A DNA stretch of 64,000 bases, from positions 1 to 64,000 of the forward strand of contig CAZHYQ010000013.1 in the NCBI GenBank assembly GCA_964536805.1, given 5' to 3'. Shown here piece by piece: positions 42,261-50,519 of this stretch (positions are counted from its first letter, which is position 1; each line of letters begins with the position of its first letter). The stretch comes from Longilinea sp964536805. Its GTDB lineage: Bacteria; Chloroflexota; Anaerolineae; Anaerolineales; Anaerolineaceae. The notes under the pieces were generated by a model. The model made no database searches, was not told the DNA's origin, and saw nothing but the letters and a program-made list of their open reading frames with translations. The position numbers were made by a program, and so were the translations under genes.

Positions 42261-44969
42261 ATGATTCCCGAAAACGAGCCAATCCTCCCCCCATCTGAAA
42301 ACTTACTGCCCACCCCGCTGGCGAGCCGTCCTTTTGCGCGGGCGTTGCGTTACATTCTGCGGCGGGTGCTGGTCATCTTCCTGACCATCGTGGCGGGCGT
42401 GTTCATCACCGTGGTCGTGGCCAACCGCGGCGGCCTGCTGGACCGCATCGCCAGGGATGGCGTCAACGCCGAGATCCGCCAGCTTCAATTTCAGGGCCGC
42501 ATCGCGCCGAATCAAATCGAACCCTTCCGCAGCCAGATGGAAACCGCCCTGGGGGTATCACTGCCGTTCTGGCCCAAGCACTTGCTCTATACCTACCGGG
42601 CGCTCACACTCAGCTGGGGCGATGTTGCCAACCGGAGCGTGTTTGGCATGTACATCGAGACGCTCTCCGGCAAGGTCCAGGTGTTTGACAGCCGCACCAT
42701 CATCCTGGCGCAGCTGCCCAATACGCTGCTGCTTTCCGGCTGCGCCTATCTGCTGCTGATGCTGATCGGCATCCCGCTGGCGTTGTTCCTCAGCCAGCAC
42801 GAAGGCCGCTGGTTCGACCGGCTGATCGCCATTCTGACGCCCGTCTCATCTGTGCCCAGCTGGGTCATTGGCATTCTGCTGGTGATGCTTTTCGCTGTCC
42901 AGTTCCACCTGTTCCCGGTTGCCAAAATGATCAGCCCGCCCCCGCCCGAAACCAGCTGGGAGCGCATCATCCAGATTGCCTATCACCTGGCCCTGCCGGT
43001 GGCAGCCATCGTGCTCAGCCTGATCTTCCAACTGGTCAACAACTGGCGCACATTTCTGCTGATCTATTCGGAAGAAGATTACGTCTACCTGGGCCGGGCC
43101 AAGGGCCTATCGGAGCGGGTCGTTCATTTGCGTTACATTCTGCGGCCCGTGCTGCCCTACCTGCTGACCGGCCTTGCCCTCAGCCTGGCGGGTTTCTGGC
43201 AAACCATCACCGCCCTGGAATATTTTTTTGACTGGCCGGGCATTGGCAGCCTGTACGTCAACGCCCTGCCGAATTTCAAAGGCGAATCGATCTACCCGGG
43301 CGAGATGAGCATCATGGTCGGCATCGTGGTCTTGTTCGCCTATCTGTTGGGACTGACGGTCTTTGTGCTGGATTTTGTCTATGTGCTGGTCGACCCGCGC
43401 CTGCGCCTGGGGGAGGAAGAACCGCGTCTTTTTGCGGCCAGCCTGGGTCAAAGGAAGAATTGGCTGGATGGTCTGAAATCCCTGCTGCAAAAACGCAGGG
43501 CTGAACCGCTTCTTCAACGCAAACGCCTCAAGCTGCGCCTGCCCGTAAAGGAATGGGGCGATACCCTGCGTCAGGCCGGCGCATCGGCAAAGCAATTGCA
43601 GCGCGAACTGGTGCGCTCGCCGGGCGCCATGGTGGGTCTGGCCCTGATCTCCCTGCTGGTGCTGGGTTCCATCGCGGTGATGGTGTTTTTGCCGTACCAA
43701 TCGATTGGCCGGCAGTGGGAAGCCAGCGCGACCGCCAACCCGACCAAAGCCAGGCTGGGGCTGCCCAAATGGCTGAACTGGTTCCGCCAGAACGACCTGC
43801 CGTCCACCATCGTGCTCGACAGCCGGGCAGGCGGCGTGATGAAACGGATCGCGCAGACCCCGGACCAGGGCAGCACGGTGCAACTTGAATTCACCTTTGA
43901 GTATCCCTATAAAGAGTTCCCCAGCGACATCTCGCTGTACGTCCACTCGCAGTATGCCGAAAAAAAGCCCTTCCTCTCGCTGACCTGGATCACGCCGGAC
44001 ACCCGGGTGATCAAACTGAAGGACACCAGCACTTCCAGGGAAATGACCTATTCGCTCAGCGAAATTGGCAACGTGCCCTACCGGCGCGAACTGGAGGCTC
44101 ATAAGAACTGGAAGGCCTGGTTCATCACCTCCGGCAACTACCCCACCCCGGCTTATTACCTGCTGATGGCCGACCCGAACGCCAGCCAGGCGAAAGCGCT
44201 GCCCGGGCTCTACACCCTGCGCGTCGAAGGCACCTTCTTCGAGCCGGGCGGCGACCTGGAGGCCCAGTTGGTGGTCTTTGGCAGGGTGGAGGGTTGGGCC
44301 GGCACCGATAACCTGCGGCGCGACCTGGCGGTGCCGCTGCTGTGGGGTCTGCCCATCGCGCTGGCGGTCGGCAGCATCGGCGCCATTGCCACCACGCTGC
44401 TGTCCATCCTGATTGCTGCGGCCGGCGCCTGGTTCGGCGGCTGGGTGGATGCCCTGATCCAGCGCGCCATCGAGGCCAGCCTGATTTTGCCGGTGCTGGC
44501 CATCGGGGTGATCTTCAATGCCTTTTACGGCTTCAACCTGTGGCTGATTCTGGGATTGATGGTGCTGATCAATGTGTTGGGCAGCCCCACCAAGTCCTTC
44601 CGGGCCGCCTTTTTGCAGGTGAAGTCGGCCGATTACATCGAAGCCGCGCGCGTTTACGGCGCCAGCAACTGGCGCATCATCCGCAGTTACCTCATTCCGC
44701 GCATCCTGCCGGTGGTGATCCCGCAAATCGTCACGCTCGTCCCAAACTTTTTCTTCCTGGAAGCCACGCTGGCCATCTTCAACATCAGTGATCCGCGCTA
44801 TCCCACCTGGGGACGGGTGATCTACGACGGGCTGCGCTACGGTGCGGCCTACGGTTCGCGCTTCTGGGTGCTGGAACCGATTGCCTTGATGCTGCTGACC
44901 GGGCTTTCCTTTGTGCTGCTCGGCTTTGCGCTCAACCGCATTCTTAATCCGCGCCTGCGCGAGGTGTAA
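42261..44969 (+). CDS. Fused oligopeptide/dipeptide ABC permease (DppB-DppC in one chain)
   Basis: 902 residues, about twice the usual permease length. Residues 1-400 match DppB/OppB: LRYILRRVLVIFLTIV at the start, and EEDYVYLGRAKGLSERVV followed by LRYILRPVLPYLLTG (EAA-like loop). A cytoplasmic linker rich in Arg/Lys follows. The second half matches DppC/OppC: a membrane helix at about 460, then an unusual 200-residue extracytoplasmic beta-like region, then helices with DYIEAARVYGASNWRIIRSY and LIPRILPVVIPQIV. Normally the two subunits are separate genes beside a binding protein and two ATPases; none is nearby, so this is an orphan whose partners lie elsewhere. The extra domain could replace or dock a substrate-binding protein. 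No clear ribosome-binding site is seen. Confidence 0.85.
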   Translation: MIPENEPILPPSENLLPTPLASRPFARALRYILRRVLVIFLTIVAGVFITVVVANRGGLLDRIARDGVNAEIRQLQFQGRIAPNQIEPFRSQMETALGVSLPFWPKHLLYTYRALTLSWGDVANRSVFGMYIETLSGKVQVFDSRTIILAQLPNTLLLSGCAYLLLMLIGIPLALFLSQHEGRWFDRLIAILTPVSSVPSWVIGILLVMLFAVQFHLFPVAKMISPPPPETSWERIIQIAYHLALPVAAIVLSLIFQLVNNWRTFLLIYSEEDYVYLGRAKGLSERVVHLRYILRPVLPYLLTGLALSLAGFWQTITALEYFFDWPGIGSLYVNALPNFKGESIYPGEMSIMVGIVVLFAYLLGLTVFVLDFVYVLVDPRLRLGEEEPRLFAASLGQRKNWLDGLKSLLQKRRAEPLLQRKRLKLRLPVKEWGDTLRQAGASAKQLQRELVRSPGAMVGLALISLLVLGSIAVMVFLPYQSIGRQWEASATANPTKARLGLPKWLNWFRQNDLPSTIVLDSRAGGVMKRIAQTPDQGSTVQLEFTFEYPYKEFPSDISLYVHSQYAEKKPFLSLTWITPDTRVIKLKDTSTSREMTYSLSEIGNVPYRRELEAHKNWKAWFITSGNYPTPAYYLLMADPNASQAKALPGLYTLRVEGTFFEPGGDLEAQLVVFGRVEGWAGTDNLRRDLAVPLLWGLPIALAVGSIGAIATTLLSILIAAAGAWFGGWVDALIQRAIEASLILPVLAIGVIFNAFYGFNLWLILGLMVLINVLGSPTKSFRAAFLQVKSADYIEAARVYGASNWRIIRSYLIPRILPVVIPQIVTLVPNFFFLEATLAIFNISDPRYPTWGRVIYDGLRYGAAYGSRFWVLEPIALMLLTGLSFVLLGFALNRILNPRLREV

Positions 44970-44973
44970 GGTC

Positions 44974-45030
44974 AATCCGACGTCGATTAGCACCATTCAC
45001 CGGCTCTTGACGTCGGGTTACGGGTGCAGT
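44974..45030. repeat. Two truncated REP-like ends
   Basis: AATCCGACGTC at 44974-44984 and TTGACGTCGGGTTACGGG from 45007, with CACCATTCACCGGCTC between them. These are the tail sides of two elements facing each other. Confidence 0.6.
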
Positions 45031-45080
45031 CGCTTCCGTTTTACCATTTTTTCCACAGGCAACCCCATTCATCGCCTCGT

Positions 45081-45151
45081 GACGTCGGTTCTCCGGGGCA
45101 ATTGATTAGCCTCAAGGATTATTTTCAGGCTGCCCCTCCGAACCGACCTAC
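45081..45151 (-). repeat. REP-like hairpin (GTAG family)
   Basis: GACGTCGGTTCTCCGGGGCA pairs with CTGCCCCTCCGAACCGACC and a TAC foot. Confidence 0.92.
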
Positions 45152-45183
45152 GCATGGCTTTCTTTTCCATAAAAATATCGAGG

Positions 45184-45253
45184 GTAGGTCGGATCGGAGG
45201 GGACTTCGGAATTCAGGTAGATTAAACGTGCACTTCCCCGGAGATCCGACGTC
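45184..45253 (+). repeat. REP-like hairpin (GTAG family)
   Basis: GTAGGTCGGATCGGAGGGG pairs with CCCCGGAGATCCGACGTC. It forms a foot-to-foot inverted pair with the previous copy across a 32-bp spacer that starts GCATGGC. Confidence 0.92.
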
Positions 45254-45315
45254 CAAAACCGAAGTATCGGGGCGGCCTCCGCGTTTTACCTCTCCCCTGC
45301 TCACTGCGTTCGCTG

Positions 45316-45339
45316 CCCCTCTCCGTTAACGGAGAGGGG
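45316..45339. repeat. 24-bp perfect palindrome centred on CCGTTAACGG
   Basis: CCCCTCT and AGAGGGG arms flank CCGTTAACGG, followed by GAGGGGTGAGG and seven T. It could terminate plus-strand transcripts. Similar C-rich hairpins lie inside pyrC and in the 188-bp repeats. Confidence 0.7.
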
Positions 45340-45489
45340 ATTGAGGGGTGAGGTTTTTTTAGCCATCGATTAACACCAGTCACAGGCTCTTGACGTCGAT
45401 TTTCAGAGCAAGTGCCCGACTACCGCCTGGGTTGTTTGCGCGATCCGGTTCCCGCATCAACGCCTCACGAATACCACCTCATGGCTCTT

Positions 45490-46674
45490 CTACAAATATT
45501 CGTGCAGCTGCCTGGCGCGGCGCGGGTGGCGCAAACGCCGCAGCGCCTTGCTTTCAATCTGGCGGATGCGTTCGCGCGTCAGGCCAAATTTCTGGCCAAC
45601 CTCTTCCAGCGTATACGTGCGGCCGTTCTCCAACCCAAAACGCAGCCGTAAAATGCGCGCCTCGCGCGGCGGCAGCGTTTCGAGCACTTCTTCCACTTTT
45701 TCGCGCAGCAATTTGGTGTAAGCGCTTTGAATGGGCGTGGGCGTGTTTTGATCTTCCACAAACTGGCCCAGCTCCGAATCTTCCTCGTCGTCGTTGATGG
45801 GGCTCTCCAGCGAAAGCGGCAGCCACGAAACGCGCATCATCCAGTCCACCTTGGTGAGCGGCACGTTCAACTCCACCGCCAGTTCTTCGGTGGTCGGCGA
45901 ACGCCCCAGCTTCTGTTCCATCTCGTGCGTGGTGCGGTAAAGCTGACGGATGCGGTCGACCATGTGCACCGGCACGCGGATGGTTCGGCCCTGGTCGGCG
46001 ATGGAACGGGTGATGGTCTGGCGGATCCACCAGGTGGCATAGGTGGAGAAGCGGAAACCGCGCTCGACCTCGTATTTTTCCACGGCTTTCATCAGCCCCA
46101 GGTTGCCCTCTTGAATCAGGTCCAAAAAGGGCACGCCGCGGCCGATGTAGCGCTTGGCGATGCTCACCACCAGGCGGGTGTTGGCCTTGATAATGTGCTC
46201 GCGCGCCAAAATGCCGTCCTCGATTTGCTGTTCCAGCTCCTCGCGCCGCTCCGGCGGTGTATGGCCGTTGGAACGCAGCAGCGCGCGTTTGGCCGTGCGT
46301 CCGCGGTTGATGCGCTGTGCCAGCCCTACTTCCTCCTCGGCTGAAAGCAGCGCCACCCGCGACATTTCCTTGAGGTAAAGCCCGATGGTATCGTCGGTCG
46401 AAACCGGTTCCAAGTCGGCGAAAGGATTCAGATCCGAATCGATCGGTGAATCATCGCCGTCGTCATAATAATAAGGCGTTTGTTCGTGGTCCAAAATGTC
46501 CACGCCGCGCCGGCGCAGCATGAGCATGACCGCTTCCAGGTGTTCCGCGTCGCGGCTGACATCAGGATAGACTTCAATCAAATCATCTGTGGTTAAATAG
46601 CCCTGCACATCTGCTTTTTCGAGCAGCATATTGAGAATTTCTACATTTCGAATGCGTCTACCCGGATTCGCCAC
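45490..46674 (-). CDS. sigA: Primary RNA polymerase sigma factor
   Basis: 394 residues, sigma-70 group 1 or close. Region 1.2 is TDDTIGLYLKEMSRVALLS, region 2 is NTRLVVSIAKRYIGRGVPFL with LIQEGNLGLMKAVEKYE and GFRFSTYATWWIRQTITRSI, which bind and melt the -10 element. Region 3 is IRVPVHMVDRIRQLYRTTHE, and region 4 near the end (LEEVGQKFGLTRERIRQIES) is the helix-turn-helix for the -35 element. The GTG start follows TAGGAGG. Conserved TTGACA/TATAAT promoters elsewhere in the window fit such a factor. It lies 141 bp downstream of the YceD-like gene and may be co-transcribed with it. Confidence 0.95.
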   Translation of the reverse strand: MANPGRRIRNVEILNMLLEKADVQGYLTTDDLIEVYPDVSRDAEHLEAVMLMLRRRGVDILDHEQTPYYYDDGDDSPIDSDLNPFADLEPVSTDDTIGLYLKEMSRVALLSAEEEVGLAQRINRGRTAKRALLRSNGHTPPERREELEQQIEDGILAREHIIKANTRLVVSIAKRYIGRGVPFLDLIQEGNLGLMKAVEKYEVERGFRFSTYATWWIRQTITRSIADQGRTIRVPVHMVDRIRQLYRTTHEMEQKLGRSPTTEELAVELNVPLTKVDWMMRVSWLPLSLESPINDDEEDSELGQFVEDQNTPTPIQSAYTKLLREKVEEVLETLPPREARILRLRFGLENGRTYTLEEVGQKFGLTRERIRQIESKALRRLRHPRRARQLHEYL

Positions 46675-46815
46675 CCGCGTCCTCCTAGGTTTTTGAAGAA
46701 CCTGCCGATTCTTTCACCGGCATTGCAAACGCAGATTACGGTTGCAAGTTTCGGGCTCTTCAAATCAGTGCATGAAAGTATGTTCGATCCCCCGGATAAG
46801 TTAACGATAGACCGG

Positions 46816-47310
46816 CTAATCCACCACAACCTGCGCCTGATGTGAACAGGTTGTTTCGTTCAAATTGACGCCGCACTCCAGACATAAACCGCGGCAATCG
46901 GGCCTGCAGATCGGTTTAATCGGTACCTCCAGCAGTAAATATTCGCGAACCAGCGGGGCCAGATCAATATTGCCGTCCTCAGCGAGAACAAGTCCCGAAT
47001 CGGTCACTTGATTGTATTTGAAGGCAAATAATTCTTGATATTGGGTATGAACCGGCTGCTTGAATTCGGTCAGGCAGCGCACGCACTCGAGGGTCGTAAT
47101 GGCTTGAAAATCCCCATCGACCAGAATGCCCTGTCCGGTTTTGGAAACCCGCGCCGTCCCCGAAAAATTGCTTGCCGGGAGATCTTCCCAGATGGATAAC
47201 TGCTCAAATTCGAAGGGAATATCGCGATAAGTCCCGACAGGTTGATTGATTAAAAAGCCAACATTAAGACGTAATGGGTAACGGGGGTTCACAATGAATT
47301 TACCAGACAT
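46816..47310 (-). CDS. YceD-like protein (DUF177)
   Basis: 164 residues. The C-terminal half shows the DUF177 pattern: TTLECVRCLTEFKQPVHTQY and ELFAFKY, and CRPDCRGLCLECGVNLNE, with cysteine pairs that may bind zinc. In plants and bacteria the family is linked to 23S rRNA accumulation. It usually stands before rpmF (ribosomal protein L32), but no L32 gene follows here; sigA does. A good promoter (TTGACT, 17 bp, TATAAT) lies upstream, back to back with rdgB. The initiating ATG has no obvious Shine-Dalgarno sequence. Confidence 0.85.
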   Translation of the reverse strand: MSGKFIVNPRYPLRLNVGFLINQPVGTYRDIPFEFEQLSIWEDLPASNFSGTARVSKTGQGILVDGDFQAITTLECVRCLTEFKQPVHTQYQELFAFKYNQVTDSGLVLAEDGNIDLAPLVREYLLLEVPIKPICRPDCRGLCLECGVNLNETTCSHQAQVVVD

Positions 47311-47332
47311 GAGTATAATTTATAACGTATAG

Positions 47333-47361
47333 ATTATAGCAAGCTGACACTGTCTAGTCAA
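47333..47361 (-). promoter_or_regulatory. Promoter of the YceD-like gene
   Basis: TTGACT, 17-bp spacer, TATAAT on the minus strand, with about 22 bases to the start codon. Confidence 0.8.
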
Positions 47362-47399
47362 GTTATTATGATTAAATATATAAATATTGAGTTTATATC

Positions 47400-47993
47400 A
47401 TGCTGCGCCTGCTGATAGCCACCACCAACCCCGGAAAACTGGCCGAATTTCGCGAACTGCTGGCCGGCCTGGCCGTGGAGTGCGTGCTGCCGGTTTACGA
47501 CCTGCGCGTGCTGGAAGATGGCACCAGCTATGCCGATAATGCCGCCCTCAAGGCGCGCGCCTACGCGCTCGACAGCGGTCTGACCGCCCTGGCGGACGAT
47601 TCGGGATTGGAAGTGGACGCGCTGGACGGCGCGCCCGGGCTGCATTCGGCGCGGTATTCATCCTTAACCAATGCCAGCGATGCCGACCGGCGCGCCCTGC
47701 TGCTGCAAAACCTGCGCGGCCAGCCGCAGCCGTGGACGGCGCACTTCCATTGCACCGTCGCCATCGCCCGGCCGGATGGCAGGCTGTATCTCAGCGAGGG
47801 GGATGTGTACGGGCAAATCCTGCCGGAAGAACGCGGCCACAACGGTTTCGGCTACGATGCCCTCTTCCTGCTGCCCGGCCTGGGCCTCACCATGGCCGAA
47901 CTTACCAATGAACAAAAAAACCGTCTCAGCCACCGCGCGCTGGCGGTGCATGCGGCCTTGCCAACCTTGCACAGGTTGATCCGCGCGGCATAA
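47400..47993 (+). CDS. rdgB: XTP/dITP diphosphatase (RdgB/HAM1 family)
   Basis: 197 residues. It hydrolyses non-canonical purine triphosphates (dITP, XTP) to monophosphates and so keeps deaminated bases out of DNA. LLIATTNPGKLAEFRELL at the N-terminus binds the nucleotide; TSYADNAALKARAYA, ALADDSGLEVDALDGAPGLH and RGHNGFGYDALFLLPG are hallmark motifs, with the acidic residues that bind magnesium. The C-terminal KNRLSHRALA is also conserved. It is divergent from the YceD-like gene. No Shine-Dalgarno sequence precedes the ATG; the upstream region is very AT-rich, and a leaderless transcript is possible. Confidence 0.95.
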   Translation: MLRLLIATTNPGKLAEFRELLAGLAVECVLPVYDLRVLEDGTSYADNAALKARAYALDSGLTALADDSGLEVDALDGAPGLHSARYSSLTNASDADRRALLLQNLRGQPQPWTAHFHCTVAIARPDGRLYLSEGDVYGQILPEERGHNGFGYDALFLLPGLGLTMAELTNEQKNRLSHRALAVHAALPTLHRLIRAA

Positions 47994-48019
47994 GCAGATT
48001 TCAATTTACCCATAACATG

Positions 48020-48043
48020 CAAGGCTGTCTCACGGCAGCCTTG
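48020..48043. terminator. Hairpin after rdgB
   Basis: CAAGGCTG pairs with CAGCCTTG over an 8-base loop, 27 bases after the rdgB stop and upstream of the converging spoVS end. It lacks a clear T run on either side, so termination strength is uncertain. Confidence 0.5.
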
Positions 48044-48096
48044 TTAAGAACAAGCCCGTATTTATTTATGCAGGTTCGTGAGCAAAGCGCGGCGCG

Positions 48097-48357
48097 TTAA
48101 CGCGGTTCGACCACCAATTTTACGGCGGTGCGGGTTTTCCCGTCAATTTCCACGTCGACAAATTCCGGTATGCACACCACGGCAATACCGTCTTCGGCCA
48201 GGTAACCCTTGGCCAGAACCAGCGCCTTGACGGCCTGGTTTACCGCTCCTGCGCCGATGGCCTGAACCTCGGCGCGTTTATGCTCTCGAACCACCCCGGC
48301 TATTGCCCCCGCTACAGCGGCAGTGCGGGAGTTCGCTTTGACCTTGATGATGTCCAT
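48097..48357 (-). CDS. spoVS: SpoVS-family protein
   Basis: 86 residues, the usual family length. MDIIKVKANSRTAAVAGAIA, AEVQAIGAGAVNQAVKAL and VVCIPEFVDVEIDG, with the final AVKLVVEPR, match SpoVS almost throughout. In Bacillus it affects septation and engulfment during sporulation; homologues in Thermus, Deinococcus and Chloroflexota, which do not all sporulate, are Alba-like and thought to bind nucleic acid. The start is the ATG after GGGAGG. Its position beside the probable origin may hint at a role in chromosome organisation, but that is only an inference. No sporulation genes are nearby. Confidence 0.93.
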   Translation of the reverse strand: MDIIKVKANSRTAAVAGAIAGVVREHKRAEVQAIGAGAVNQAVKALVLAKGYLAEDGIAVVCIPEFVDVEIDGKTRTAVKLVVEPR

Positions 48358-48417
48358 TGGATGCCCTCCCTTCAGGGTTTGTTTGGGTGCCTGGCAATCA
48401 GCAATTTCAGGGGTCAA

Positions 48418-48990
48418 GGTTCAATCTACTAAGTAGATAATCTTGATGTAAAAAATTGTACAAGAAACGCTGGAGAAAAACAAGAATTGATTTCTTAACT
48501 CTTTAATAGAATGTAAATGATTTAGTAGTTAATAGTAGAGTCTGTGGATATGTGGATAAACCCTCAAAAAAGGCGGAATCACCGTAAATGTGGGGGTGAG
48601 GGTTTGCTGCCTGCCCAGACACGGCGTTAGAGAACAGCCCCGCTTAATGAATAACTCTGTGGATAAAAATGGGATCATTTTATTTGACGGACGCTGAATT
48701 TTTGGACTATTTTTTCCGCGAGCTTTCATCTGCTGTTGGAACAAGTGTACCCCCCATATATGGGGGTTGCATTTGCGATTGTGACATTTGAGAATGGAAA
48801 AGAAGTTCGAAGTTATCCACAGACAGGTACAGTTATCCACAGTTTTCCCCAGGTTATCCACAGTTTTTGACCTTAAAATTTTCGAATAGTTGCAAACGAT
48901 TCTGCGCATAGGAAAAAATAGACCGGCATATCTGGCGGATAAATAAAAGGACTTTTTTCATCGTAGATGGTGCAGATGACTTGCAAAACG
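48418..48990. other. Probable chromosomal origin of replication (oriC)
   Basis: Gene-free AT-rich DNA with five exact DnaA boxes. TTATCCACA reads on the plus strand at 48813-48821, 48833-48841 and 48854-48862 (20-21 bp apart), and on the minus strand at 48551-48559 and 48658-48666; a near match is at 48543-48551. AT-rich stretches at 48420-48540 and from 48865 on could be unwinding elements. A perfect palindrome CCCCCATATATGGGGG lies at 48751-48766 between the two groups. Gene direction changes from mostly minus on the left to mostly plus on the right. dnaA is not seen, so the origin is not next to it. Confidence 0.85.
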
Positions 48991-49123
48991 TACTCAATTT
49001 GGATTTCTTCACCAAATCTGAACAACTATCGAGTAAACTATACCCAGTTAAAAAGCAGACGCGGGGTCGTTTCATCGCCGTCCCGCGGGAACACCATTTT
49101 TTGCGATGCAAGCGGAGAAGATT

Positions 49124-50389
49124 ATGAAGTTGAATAACAAGGGGCTTTCGCGCACCCTGGCGGCAGCCGCATTCATTTTCCTGGTATTCACCCTGGCAGC
49201 CTGCCAGGCCAGCGCCACACCCACCGCCACAGCGACCGTGGTACCCACTGAAACCGCCACGCCTGCCGCGGCTGCGCCGATTGTACTACCAGGAGCCACC
49301 ACCACGGCCAGCGGGCTGCAGTATCTGGAAGAAAAAGCCGGCACCGGCGCGGCGCCCAAGGTTGGCGATTTGATCACGATGGATTATATCGCCTCGCTGC
49401 CTGACGGCACCGAACTGGTCAACACCTACACCCAGGGCAAATCCGTCACCACTGTGTGGGGAAAAGCCCGCCTGCTGCCCGGTTGGGAAGAAGGCATTGG
49501 CTTGATGAAGAGCGGCGGCAAGGCCAAGTTCGTGCTGCCGCCTGAGTTGGCCTTTGGCGCCGAAGGGTACGGCAGCGTCGTCCCGGCCAATTCGCAGGTC
49601 GTGATTGAAGTCGAACTGCTGGGCATTGCCACGCCGCCGGTTCCCACCGACATCAAGGCTGACCAACTGACCACCACCTCGACCGGTCTGCAATACTACG
49701 ACATGGCTGTTGGCACTGGCGATCCGGCGGTGAAAAGTGCCAAGGTCACCACGCAGTACACCATCTGGCTCAAAACCGCCACGGGTTACGATTACATCGA
49801 TTCCTCCAAGGACAGCTCGGCGCTCGATTTTGTCATCGGGCGCGGGGATGTGGTCTTCCCGGGTTGGGAAGAGGGCGTGACGGGCATGCAGGTGGGCGGC
49901 AAACGCTACCTGGTCATCCCGCCCGCGCTGGCCTTTGGCGAACAGTCCAACGGCGTCATCCCGGCCAACTCGACCCTGGTGATGGAAATTGAATTGACCG
50001 CCATGACCCCGCCGCAGACCATGACCAAGGTGGATGACAGCAAATTCACCACCACGGCCAGCGGTCTGAAGTATTACGATATGGTGGTCGGCACTGGGGA
50101 TGCGGCCGCTTCCGGGCAGACGGTCAAGGTCAATTACACGGGCTGGCTGGAAGACGGCACGCAGTTCGACACGTCCGTCGGCAGCGGCTCGCCCTTCAGC
50201 TTTACGCTCGGCCAGGGCAGCGTCATTAAAGGTTGGGACGAAGGCCTGGTGGGCATGAAAGTGGGCGGCAAACGCCAGTTGATCATCCCGGCCGCCCTGG
50301 GTTACGGCGACACCGGCTCGGGCATCATCCCGGGCGGCGCCACGTTGATCTTTGAGGTCGAGCTGGTCGAGATCCAACCGGCGCAGTAA
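49124..50389 (+). CDS. Lipoprotein with three FKBP-type peptidyl-prolyl isomerase domains
   Basis: 421 residues. The start is at MKLNNKG after GGAGAAG. The lipobox LVFTLAAC anchors it outside the membrane, with a Thr/Pro/Ala-rich linker. Three FKBP domains follow at about 60-172, 180-292 and 300-420. The third is closest to canonical, with VKVNYTGWLEDGTQFDTSVG, PFSFTLGQGSVIKGWDEGLV and GYGDTGSGIIPGGATLIFEV. The first two have altered active-site residues (for example IASLPDGTELVNTYTQG and TIWLKTATGYDYIDSSK), so they may bind substrate without catalysis. It probably helps fold exported proteins such as the giant secreted ones. It faces away from oriC. Confidence 0.93.
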   Translation: MKLNNKGLSRTLAAAAFIFLVFTLAACQASATPTATATVVPTETATPAAAAPIVLPGATTTASGLQYLEEKAGTGAAPKVGDLITMDYIASLPDGTELVNTYTQGKSVTTVWGKARLLPGWEEGIGLMKSGGKAKFVLPPELAFGAEGYGSVVPANSQVVIEVELLGIATPPVPTDIKADQLTTTSTGLQYYDMAVGTGDPAVKSAKVTTQYTIWLKTATGYDYIDSSKDSSALDFVIGRGDVVFPGWEEGVTGMQVGGKRYLVIPPALAFGEQSNGVIPANSTLVMEIELTAMTPPQTMTKVDDSKFTTTASGLKYYDMVVGTGDAAASGQTVKVNYTGWLEDGTQFDTSVGSGSPFSFTLGQGSVIKGWDEGLVGMKVGGKRQLIIPAALGYGDTGSGIIPGGATLIFEVELVEIQPAQ

Positions 50390-50417
50390 GATTTAGATCG
50401 ATATAAAAAACCTGTAG

Positions 50418-50454
50418 GGGCGAGCCGCCGGCTCGCCCTTACTTTGTTTTTTTG
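50418..50454 (+). terminator. Terminator of the FKBP gene
   Basis: GGGCGAGCC pairs with GGCTCGCCC over a GCC loop, then TTACTTTGTTTTTTT follows. Confidence 0.8.
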
Positions 50455-50455
50455 A

Positions 50456-50481
50456 ACCCTTTACAGGGCAGGCCGACCTAC
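50456..50481 (-). repeat. Truncated REP-like element
   Basis: CCCTTTACAGGGCAGGCCG and GACCTAC remain, the foot side of a long-variant element. Confidence 0.6.
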
Positions 50482-50519
50482 GGCTTCTGCTAATTTTCTA
50501 ATGTGATCGCGCCATGGAT

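Noticed and set aside
43107..44996. 629-codon minus-strand frame opposite the fused permease
   Set aside because: His/Gln-rich sequence typical of an antisense frame; the plus-strand frame shows permease motifs.
46641..46829. rpmF (ribosomal protein L32) downstream of the YceD-like gene
   Set aside because: The small frame there has no L32 zinc ribbon or basic N-terminus.
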